Assembly (NCBI GenBank): GCA_015063185.1 | Contig: SUSY01000009.1 | Span: 1 to 50,319, forward strand | Direction of reading: 5' to 3' | Length of the DNA stretch: 50,319 bases | From: Thermoplasmata archaeon | Lineage (GTDB): Archaea > Thermoplasmatota > Thermoplasmata > Methanomassiliicoccales > Methanomethylophilaceae | Part shown: positions 42,994 to 50,045 of the stretch, one piece after another | Layout: every line of letters starts with the position of its first letter | How positions within the stretch are numbered: position 1 is the stretch's first letter | Translations under genes and position numbers: made by a program | The notes under the pieces: generated by a model | Databases searched by the model: none | Told to the model about the DNA's origin: nothing | What the model saw: the letters and a program-made list of their open reading frames with translations, nothing else

Positions 42994-44162
42994 GATATCA
43001 CCTTCATCAGATCTACGATGTCACGACACATGGCCTTCTGAGAACACAACGTGGGAAGGTAATTACCTGCCTTGCACGAGTTGGTACCCGTACGCGAGAA
43101 GGTTCCTTCGATGGGTGCGACCACCATGCAGGTATCCGCCAACACCGGACCGAACTCCTCCAGGACCTTCACATCCTCAGCACACTTCTCCCTTATCGCC
43201 TTGGAAGTACAGAACCATATCTCGGTGTCCCCCTTCTTCTTCCTTCCCTTCAACAGTGATGCGATCTCATGGATCTCCTTCTCGGTGAGGTGTGGACATC
43301 CCAATGCGATGAGTTCCACATCGTCCACAGTATTGATCCTCCCATATGCGTCCTTCAACTCCTCCTTACCGATATGGATGACCTCCAGTTCGGACACGTC
43401 ATAGTTCGATGCTTCGGGAGTGGTACCTTCCACATGGAACATCGCCACGGCACCTGCGGCAGCCATGGCGGCGGCCATGGTCTTACCCTCCTCGATACCT
43501 GGCTTTATCCCACGGTAATACGGGATACCGCCACCGACCCTCATTCCGACGGCCTGCCCCAGAAGTGAATGTTCGAACAGGGAGTCTCCGATATCCGCCT
43601 CTATGACGACGGTGGGCCTCCTGTTCTCGGTCTTGTGAAGACCATAGTTAGCGGTCTTTCCAAGGATCGCAGCGGCCAAAGCACCCGGGCCACCCTCCCT
43701 GTTGGTACGTGCACCGATCATGGAATTTACGAAGGACAATGCGGACGATTCCGCCCATGCCACATGGTCCCCGAGCTTCGGAACGTTCGGTCCGACATAG
43801 GGGGTACATGAACAGGTCTTCTGAATACCCATCATACCGTAGAGTTCCACGATCCTGTTCTGTTTTACAGCGAAATCCTCCGAGATGTGCATCTCCGCCC
43901 ACCTCTCCCTATCCATCCCGATAGGGTTCAACGTACTGTTGACGGAGACCTTGGCACCTCCCGCGACCATGTCCTCGAGGTACTTCAATCCGCCATCTCC
44001 GATGGTCTTGTACGATGCTCCCGAAAGATGTGCGGAAGTGATATCCACCAGACCATCCGCACGATAGATCTTTCCCAGTGCTACCACAAGTTCCATCGCC
44101 TTCTGGGCACCCTCTCCGGATTCCCCATCCAAAATGGCCTGTTCCTTGTCCGTCAATTGCAT
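42990..44162 (-). CDS. Phosphomevalonate dehydratase large subunit (AcnX type)
   Basis: A 390-residue aconitase-X catalytic subunit (DUF521). MQLTDKEQAILDGESGEGAQ starts it; KTCSCTPYVGPN, GARTNREGGPGALAAAI, GGIPYYRG and WFCTSKAIREKC are family landmarks, including cysteines for the iron-sulphur cluster. In archaea this enzyme converts mevalonate 5-phosphate to trans-anhydromevalonate 5-phosphate. ATG 44162 was chosen since CTCTTATAAATCG at 44183-44194 gives a leaderless start; longer frames run into the neighbouring gene. It heads a four-gene operon. Confidence 0.92.
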   Translation of the reverse strand: MQLTDKEQAILDGESGEGAQKAMELVVALGKIYRADGLVDITSAHLSGASYKTIGDGGLKYLEDMVAGGAKVSVNSTLNPIGMDRERWAEMHISEDFAVKQNRIVELYGMMGIQKTCSCTPYVGPNVPKLGDHVAWAESSALSFVNSMIGARTNREGGPGALAAAILGKTANYGLHKTENRRPTVVIEADIGDSLFEHSLLGQAVGMRVGGGIPYYRGIKPGIEEGKTMAAAMAAAGAVAMFHVEGTTPEASNYDVSELEVIHIGKEELKDAYGRINTVDDVELIALGCPHLTEKEIHEIASLLKGRKKKGDTEIWFCTSKAIREKCAEDVKVLEEFGPVLADTCMVVAPIEGTFSRTGTNSCKAGNYLPTLCSQKAMCRDIVDLMKVIS

Positions 44163-44182
44163 GGGACAGGTATTGTATCGAC

Positions 44183-44194
44183 GATTTATAAGAG
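44183..44194 (-). promoter_or_regulatory. TATA box of the phosphomevalonate dehydratase operon
   Basis: CTCTTATAAATC on the minus strand, centred about 26 bases before ATG 44162. Confidence 0.6.
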
Positions 44195-44223
44195 ATATCA
44201 AAAGGAAGAGGTTTTCCAGGCAC

Positions 44224-44373
44224 TCATTGGGGCGCCTGGTATTCGGTCCACTTGACACGAAGACAGAATGGGGGCTTCTTTCCACCCTCTACGTGGAACG
44301 CGACGCATTCCCTGCAGTTTCCGTGTCTTGGACAGTCTCCGGGACATTTACAATCTGGATTGATGTCTGCCAT
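44224..44373 (-). CDS. 49-residue Cys-rich protein (DUF6485-like)
   Basis: A small protein with five clustered cysteines, CKCPGDCPRHGNCREC, then VAFHVEGGKKPPFC. The CPRHGNCRECVAFH...PPFC pattern recalls the short DUF6485-type metal-binding proteins found in methanogens and clostridia. The start MADINPD at 44373 is the only one that fits. It is divergent from the EamA transporter gene and may use the AT-rich stretch beyond 44373 as promoter. Confidence 0.6.
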   Translation of the reverse strand: MADINPDCKCPGDCPRHGNCRECVAFHVEGGKKPPFCLRVKWTEYQAPQ

Positions 44374-44460
44374 ACAATATGAATCGTAGTGGATGTTGAT
44401 ATACTTGCTACCCAGGAATCGGGAGCCAACGTAGAAATATCCCACTTCCATTGGGCATCC

Positions 44461-45333
44461 ATGAACAGGACGCGTCTCGCAGAATTGGGTGCGGCATTCT
44501 GTGTTCTCGTATGGGGGATCACGTTCATCTTCAGTATGAACCTGATGAACTACTACACCCCCACTCAACTGATGAGCATGCGTTTCCTCATCGCCTGTGC
44601 GATCCTTTGGATCATCCATCCGAAATGGCAGTTCGACATCCGTACGGAATGGGTGTTCATACTCATGGCGGTCTTCGGTAACGTGATCTACTTCCTCACC
44701 GAGAACATGGCCCTCACGTATACCTACACATCCGAAGTATGCATCCTCACATCCACCACATCCATGATGTCCCTGGCACTGATGCACTTCGTCTTCAAAG
44801 ACAAAGTAGGGAGGATACAGGTGTTCGGATTCGTGGTGGCATTGGTCGGTGTGATATTGGTCGCGTTCAACGGTGCGGTCGTCCTGAACCTCAATCCCGT
44901 CGGGGACGTGCTTGCACTGACATCCGCGTTGTCATGGGCAACGTACTGTGTGTTGCTCAGGGTGTTCAACAAGGACATCGACGGTGTGATCCTCACACGC
45001 AAGATGATGTTCTACGGTTTCCTCATGGCCATCCCGTTGATATTGATCGAAGGACACGAATTCGATCCCACGTACCTGTTGGAACCGTACAACATGTTCG
45101 GATTGTTGTTCCTCGGTGTACTGGGCAGTTGTGTCTGTTTCATGCTGTGGAACCATAGCGTCAAGGCATTGGGTGTGATAAAGACCAATATCTTCATCTA
45201 TGCCATGCCGATGGTCACGTTAATCGCGGGACATATCGCGTTCGGTGAGATCATCACCGTGATGGCCGTGATCGGTATGGTACTGGTGATATCCGGTATG
45301 CTGATGGCGAACGGACGTTCCGAGAGGCCCTGA
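44461..45333 (+). CDS. EamA/DMT-family transporter
   Basis: A 290-residue integral membrane protein with ten hydrophobic helices arranged as two EamA repeats (about 5-135 and 150-285). LGAAFCVLVWGITFIFS begins the first repeat, and GDVLALTSALSWATYCVLLR begins the second. Such transporters export or import metabolites such as amino acids or nucleosides; the substrate is open. ATG 44461 (MNRTRLAELG) was chosen as the family start; a frame upstream of it is open but unlike the family. Confidence 0.85.
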   Translation: MNRTRLAELGAAFCVLVWGITFIFSMNLMNYYTPTQLMSMRFLIACAILWIIHPKWQFDIRTEWVFILMAVFGNVIYFLTENMALTYTYTSEVCILTSTTSMMSLALMHFVFKDKVGRIQVFGFVVALVGVILVAFNGAVVLNLNPVGDVLALTSALSWATYCVLLRVFNKDIDGVILTRKMMFYGFLMAIPLILIEGHEFDPTYLLEPYNMFGLLFLGVLGSCVCFMLWNHSVKALGVIKTNIFIYAMPMVTLIAGHIAFGEIITVMAVIGMVLVISGMLMANGRSERP

Positions 45334-45389
45334 CGTCCCGGATACATACGATTTTGAACGAAACGATGTCGTTGGAACATCCTTATATT

Positions 45390-45402
45390 ATCCTAGTAGG
45401 AT
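45390..45402. promoter_or_regulatory. 13-base perfect inverted repeat before the coiled-coil gene
   Basis: ATCCTA-G-TAGGAT overlaps the end of the TATA-like TTATATTA (45383-45390). It lies about 90 bases before ATG 45489 and is well placed as an operator. Confidence 0.45.
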
Positions 45403-45488
45403 TATCGTGTATAGACCGAACGGAATCGTGATGTCATACCACGTGTAGGATGATATCCGATCCGAAAGTGATACGAACAGGTGATGAA

Positions 45489-45842
45489 ATGGGATTCATG
45501 GACAACATCAAGGCAGGAGTCAAGAACGTTGCAAGCAAGACCGGCGAAGTAGCGGAGACCACCGGACTCAAAGGGAGGATCTCCAACCTCGAGTACGAGA
45601 CCGATAAGATCTACAAGGAATTGGGAACCGCATATTACAACAAGGCGGATGATTTCGAAGCCGTATCCAAAGAACTCTGTGACAGGATCAGATCGAACCT
45701 GGAACAGATCGAGAAGTGGAGGGCCGAGATCGACAAGAACAAGTCCGAAGGAAAGGCCGAGAGGGAGGCCAACAGACAGGCTGCCAAGGAATCCGACAAG
45801 GTTGATGAGAAAGGTAGTGTCGAGAAGATCGATCTGAATTGA
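45489..45842 (+). CDS. Small charged coiled-coil protein
   Basis: A 117-residue protein, mostly helical and highly charged. MGFMDNIKAGVKNVASKTGE begins it; residues about 28-100 have heptad-like spacing (LEYETDKIYKELGTAYYNK, then LCDRIRSNLEQIEKWRAEI). The C-terminal third is rich in Lys, Glu and Asp. AGGTGA precedes the ATG. No signal peptide. No function assigned. It is separated from the convergent surface-protein gene by a terminator. Confidence 0.65.
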   Translation: MGFMDNIKAGVKNVASKTGEVAETTGLKGRISNLEYETDKIYKELGTAYYNKADDFEAVSKELCDRIRSNLEQIEKWRAEIDKNKSEGKAEREANRQAAKESDKVDEKGSVEKIDLN

Positions 45843-45924
45843 AATCCCTGATAATATCGGGTATCCCTATCCGCATCGGGTGTGATCTCGGATCGGGAGT
45901 TCAAACGTTTTCAAAATAAGAGGA

Positions 45925-45947
45925 TGAGGGGTAATCCCCCTCTTTTT
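45925..45947. terminator. Terminator between convergent genes
   Basis: GAGGGG-TAAT-CCCCCTC followed by TTTTT on the plus strand, with AAAAAGAGGGGG on the other. It probably ends the coiled-coil gene and the surface-protein gene. A near copy lies at 48716-48737. Confidence 0.65.
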
Positions 45948-45949
45948 GT

Positions 45950-48505
45950 TCAGAGTCCGCCTCTGCCGATGAGTAGCAGCGATCCTGCCAACACAGTCAC
46001 CATCGCTATCGCGACGTAACTCACGGAGACGTGGTCTTCGCCTTCCTTCTCCAACACCTCTCCGCAGAGCGTACAGACGCTGTCATCGTTCTCGTCCAAT
46101 TCGTATACGTGATCAGTGGTGTGTTCGAAGGTTCCGGAACATACGAGGCACTCCCTGTCGGTACAGGTGGCGTCCATGTCCTCAAAGGCATGTCCTTCGG
46201 TGGCTTCGATTACGAACTCTCCACAGATGTGGCATATCCTGGAGATACAGGCCATGTCTGTCTCATTCTCGGAGGGCGTATGATCGGAAGAGTGTTCGAA
46301 CACGTCCTCCGTTCCACAGATTGAACAAGGCCTATCGATACAGGTCTTCGAGGGTTCGCTATCCTTATGATTTTCACTGGGTGCTATGTTTCCATGGCAG
46401 AGTGTACATGTCCTGGAGATACAGGGTATATTCTCCACGGATACATCGAACTCGTGAATTCCATCTCCTTTTATCAGGCCCTTCCCACCGCATATGGAAC
46501 AATCCCTGTCAATACATGTCATAGTCGCTTCACTCTCGGAATGACTATGGCCAGTAGTCGATGGGAGCACGCCCTTGGTTCCACAGACAGCACAATCCCT
46601 GTCAATGCAGGTGATCGATTCCTCACCATCCGCATACGTGTGCTTAGATGTGGCCTTCATCAAGGTATGGCAGACGATACAGGTCCTGTCGGTACAGGTG
46701 ACGTCCTCCAGCCCCTCCTCGAAGGTATGTTCCTCAGTGGCAGTTATGGTGAATTCCTTACAGATGTCGCATGTCCTGTCGATACACACCATCCCTGTCT
46801 GGGATGCGGAGGGTGCATGACCGGTGGTGTGAACGACCACACCGATCGATCCGCAGACGGAACAGTCCCTGTCGATGCAGGTGATGTCCTTCTCTCCGTC
46901 CGAAGCCTTGTGTTCAGCGGTGATGGGGATCACATCCTTCCCGCCGCAGACGAAACAGTTTCTGGTGATGCATGGTTTGGTCGAATCACTGTCCACATGG
47001 GGTACGGAACCATCGATGATGTTATGGCATATGGTACACTCCCTGTCGATGCAGGGCATATCCTTGACAGATGATTCGAAAGCGTGGACCCCATCTCCTT
47101 CGATCACACCTTTTCCGCCGCAAAGTGTACAATCCCTATCTATGCAGGTGATCGATTCCTCTCCATCCTTGTACACATGTTCAGTGGTGGCAGATATAGG
47201 AGAACCGCATTTGATACAATTCTGCTCAATGCACGTAATAATCACACTGTGCTTACCGGTTCCTTTAACAAGTGCATTACACACCGAACAGGACTGATCA
47301 ATACAATCCTTGCCCATATCTATCGAATGCCCGACAGCAGGGGTGATCGATTCATGACATTCAGTACACTCGCCAGGCAGACAGGGATAGACAGACGAGG
47401 ACTTATGACAGATGTGGGGATCGATTTCTTCTGGCGTTCCAAATTTGATATTTTCAGGAACATTTGTATTATCGAGTGCGTATAATCCTTTCTCCGATGT
47501 GAGATACAATTCCTTTTCTATTTTTTCGAGGCCCAAATCATTGATACAACACTCGTTAATCATAGTAATTGTATTTCCCTTTCCATTTCCACCTTCTTTT
47601 CCAAAATGATTCACATCGATTAGATCCACTGCTTCTTCGAAGGATTCGCAACCATAGGTGTACTGATAATATATATTAGTCTTATGCATCACATTGACAT
47701 AACAAATAGCATCCACAATCGTGTATGTGTTATTGTTAATTTTTTTTAAAGCATATTCTTTAGGTATCTCTACCTCAAAAATCCAATGTTGGTTTTGGAT
47801 ATCATCATTGAACGTACCTCCTGTGACCATTATATCTCTACCTTCGTTATTTCCACTGGCATTTAAGATCCATGGAGACCCGTTTTTCAAAGTACCGACA
47901 TTATCAAGAGTGAAACTTCCACCTTTGACCCAGATTCCACTCTTAAGACGTCCCCCCTCGATATCGGTACCTGTACAATTGTATATCATTCCGTTACCTA
48001 CACTTATATCCTTAGCATAATACGTTCCACTCTCGATCATTATGGAGCATTCTCTACCATTCAAAGATAACTTCTCGTAATTATTCCATATTAGGATATT
48101 ACCTTTTGATAAAGTTGAAAGTCTGCCGCCTCCAGCTTCGGACCCGTCCTTCAAAACAAGATGGGTGGGACTAGAAGACAACTTTGTTGCTATAATGGAC
48201 GTGTAATTGGCATTTTCCGAACACGAAACGGTACGTCCGTTGAGATCGATCGTTATCGACTTACCGGTGACCAAAAATGCATAGTTGCCTCCGCCCTCTG
48301 TCAAGAATATATCAGACTCCAATGTCACAACATCACCATCTGATGCGGCATCGATGGCCGCCTGAAGATTGGTATACTTGACTTCACCAATACTGGCAAC
48401 TGGTTCTTCTTCTCCCTCAGAGGCATCCGAAAGCGAAACACATGCCACAGATACGAAGAGTGCGAGAATCAGAATCGAAAACAATATGATTTTTTCATCA
48501 TTCAT
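45950..48505 (-). CDS. Large exported surface protein with Cys/His repeat array
   Basis: An 851-residue exported protein. A signal sequence (MNDEKIILFSILILALFVSV) is followed by a beta-helix-like region (about 40-330) resembling pectate-lyase-type repeats, then by about fifteen units with consensus C-[IT]-x-R-x-C-x-x-C-x(7-12)-H, from residue about 371 to 820, and a final CTLCGE half-unit. One transmembrane helix (about 825-847) ends in GRGGL. GAAGTGA precedes ATG 48505. Each unit offers three Cys and one His, so metal (most likely zinc) binding is the natural reading. The N-terminal half is more AT-rich than the repeat half. Blocks of units have been duplicated (units 4-5 resemble 11-12, units 7-9 resemble 13-15). 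Confidence 0.75.
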   Translation of the reverse strand: MNDEKIILFSILILALFVSVACVSLSDASEGEEEPVASIGEVKYTNLQAAIDAASDGDVVTLESDIFLTEGGGNYAFLVTGKSITIDLNGRTVSCSENANYTSIIATKLSSSPTHLVLKDGSEAGGGRLSTLSKGNILIWNNYEKLSLNGRECSIMIESGTYYAKDISVGNGMIYNCTGTDIEGGRLKSGIWVKGGSFTLDNVGTLKNGSPWILNASGNNEGRDIMVTGGTFNDDIQNQHWIFEVEIPKEYALKKINNNTYTIVDAICYVNVMHKTNIYYQYTYGCESFEEAVDLIDVNHFGKEGGNGKGNTITMINECCINDLGLEKIEKELYLTSEKGLYALDNTNVPENIKFGTPEEIDPHICHKSSSVYPCLPGECTECHESITPAVGHSIDMGKDCIDQSCSVCNALVKGTGKHSVIITCIEQNCIKCGSPISATTEHVYKDGEESITCIDRDCTLCGGKGVIEGDGVHAFESSVKDMPCIDRECTICHNIIDGSVPHVDSDSTKPCITRNCFVCGGKDVIPITAEHKASDGEKDITCIDRDCSVCGSIGVVVHTTGHAPSASQTGMVCIDRTCDICKEFTITATEEHTFEEGLEDVTCTDRTCIVCHTLMKATSKHTYADGEESITCIDRDCAVCGTKGVLPSTTGHSHSESEATMTCIDRDCSICGGKGLIKGDGIHEFDVSVENIPCISRTCTLCHGNIAPSENHKDSEPSKTCIDRPCSICGTEDVFEHSSDHTPSENETDMACISRICHICGEFVIEATEGHAFEDMDATCTDRECLVCSGTFEHTTDHVYELDENDDSVCTLCGEVLEKEGEDHVSVSYVAIAMVTVLAGSLLLIGRGGL
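46025..47395 (-). repeat. Array of about 15 C-x4-C-x2-C...H coding repeats
   Basis: In-frame units of about 27-31 codons, most beginning with codons for CIDRDC or a close variant. Similarity extends to the DNA, where TGTACAATCCCTGTCGATGC-like stretches recur. Not perfect; units vary in length by a few codons between the Cys cluster and the His. Confidence 0.7.
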
Positions 48506-48715
48506 TTCGATCACTTCAGTCAATCTTTGAAATTTACAATTAATCTCAATTTAATTTGAATTAGGGTATGAATCCTGTGCTAATATATACTTACGTCGAA
48601 TGCAGAGGAGAGGATTAACTCCCATTCGATTACAACCCATCTAGTAGTTCTTGAAATACGTGCCATTCGGACACATACTGCATAATCGATAGTTGGAGTT
48701 TGAAACGGAAAGATA

Positions 48716-48737
48716 AGGGGAAGTCTCCCCTCTTTTT
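48716..48737. terminator. Copy of the surface-gene terminator
   Basis: AGGGGAAGTCTCCCCT followed by CTTTTTG, beside the truncated gene copy; similar in layout to the terminator at 45925-45947, including the following TTCAGAGTCC. Confidence 0.55.
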
Positions 48738-48739
48738 GT

Positions 48740-48980
48740 TCAGAGTCCACCCCTACCGATGAGGAGTAAGAAACCGGACAATAATGCTACCATCGCTACC
48801 GCAATGTAACTCATAGACAGGTGGTCCTCGCCCTCCTTCTCCAGTACTTCACCGCAGAGTGTGCATACGCTGTCGTCGTCATCGTCGAGGACATAATCGT
48901 GGCCGGGTGCGGGAATCTCCACGTATATTGTGTAATCACACCTGGAACAGTCCTCGTACGCCTCAACATACAGATTTTGG
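48740..48980 (-). pseudogene. Truncated 3' copy of the surface-protein gene
   Basis: The last codons (PGHDYVLDDDDDSVCTLCGE, then VLEKEGEDH and a transmembrane helix ending LLLIGRGGL) closely match the C-terminus of the neighbouring surface protein. The longest frame starts at GTG 48922 and gives 60 residues. The same frame continues open upstream, including a CSRC cluster, for some 65 codons without an ATG, GTG or TTG, as far as I can trace by eye. With no start codon or signal peptide this is best read as the leftover end of a second surface-protein gene. Confidence 0.6.
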
Positions 48981-49144
48981 AAAATGTCGTTATCTTTTAA
49001 CTTTCTAAAAATACGCTTTGCATTTTTTGGATATTTAGTTTGCGCGTATGCGGACCAAATATCGGAGCAAAAGCTCCACCAAAAGACGATGATTAACAGA
49101 CGACCGAGGGCGACCCGACATAGACAATATCGATCAGATATACC

Positions 49145-49633
49145 TTATATGCGCGAATTCGTTCCGACATGGTCCGATACTGCGGACAATCCCCCATCCA
49201 GGTCCAGTACCATGTGTATGTGCGGAACACCGCACTCATCGTACACATCCGATGTCTGTACGAATCCGAGGAGATCGTAGAATCTCCTTGCCTGGACCTG
49301 TGCACTTATGTCGATACGGGACTCCCCGAACTCCTCTCTGATGAAGGATATCGCCCCCTTCATGATCTCGGTGCCGTACCCACACTTACGTTTCCTGGAC
49401 ACGACCCTTCCGATGGATGCGCCCTCGTAGACCACCCCTCTCGGGATGATCCTCACATACGCTTGGATACCGTCCTCGTCCTTCAGATACATATGATACA
49501 CGGACTTGTCCACATCGTCCAGGTCCTGAACGTAGATTCCCTGCTCCAACGTGAAGATTTCGATACGGATCTTGCAGATCTCATACAACTCATCAACGGT
49601 GAGGTCATTGAAGTGTTTCACTACGATTTCCAT
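49145..49633 (-). CDS. ElaA-like GNAT acetyltransferase
   Basis: A 162-residue single-domain acetyltransferase. FNDLTVDELYEICKIRIEIF and VEQ-like TLEQGIYVQDLDDVDKS match the ElaA group; SIGRVVSRKRKCGYGTEIMKGAI is the acetyl-CoA loop, and SAQVQARRFYDLLGFVQTSD the final part. The substrate is unknown. The C-terminal tail after HMVLDLDGG is slightly longer than usual. Stop is TAA. Nothing convincing is encoded between it and the window end. Confidence 0.85.
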   Translation of the reverse strand: MEIVVKHFNDLTVDELYEICKIRIEIFTLEQGIYVQDLDDVDKSVYHMYLKDEDGIQAYVRIIPRGVVYEGASIGRVVSRKRKCGYGTEIMKGAISFIREEFGESRIDISAQVQARRFYDLLGFVQTSDVYDECGVPHIHMVLDLDGGLSAVSDHVGTNSRI

Positions 49634-49856
49634 TGTCGCACCTATCGGGAACGGATATCATGTTGGGTATCATCCGATATAAGATTGTCTGTGAACATAC
49701 GCTTTGACATTCCGATGACGATCACATCGAGGATGATGCCCCTATGATGAACGTGTACGGAAGGGTCGACGAGAACAGGAGACCAGGACGTTCAACGATG
49801 ATCGTGCGGGAATGTTCGATTCGTCCGTACTTCCAGGTCCAGTGACAGGGGAGTCT

Positions 49857-49888
49857 GATCGATATGCCATGAACTGGGCATGTCGATC
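49857..49888. other. 12-bp stem hairpin in gene-free region
   Basis: Arms at 49857-49868 (GATCGATATGCC) and 49877-49888 (GGCATGTCGATC) pair over 12 positions with one wobble; the loop is 8 bases. No T-run follows. Could be part of a structured RNA or a protein site. Confidence 0.5.
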
Positions 49889-49968
49889 GCTTTCAGCACA
49901 TTACCACACGAAACAGAATTTCGAACCTATATGGCGGCCAAAAGATGGTTAAACTCACATCCTTCACT

Positions 49969-50045
49969 TATTGCATACCAATCTAAGAATAGTATGCAAT
50001 ATCTTTGACATTATTGCATATAAAATAATCAAATATATGCAATAA
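49969..50045. repeat. Two inverted-repeat pairs with identical 13-base spacers and 43-base period
   Basis: First pair: TATTGCATAC (49969-49978) and GTATGCAATA (49992-50001), with 13 bases between. Second pair: TTATTGCATAT (50011-50021) and ATATGCAATAA (50035-50045), also with 13 bases between. The whole unit recurs after 43 bases, close to four helical turns, while the spacers differ in sequence. The surrounding 49,634-50,319 region holds no supported gene. Confidence 0.75.

Noticed and set aside
45950..48505. c-type cytochrome haem motifs in the Cys-repeat protein
   Set aside because: The spacing is C-x4-C-x2-C with His some distance away; CxxCH occurs in only a few units, so multihaem binding is not supported.
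49969..50045. A CRISPR array
   Set aside because: The repeat units are palindromic AT-rich half-sites with only two copies and 13-base gaps; no cas genes are near.
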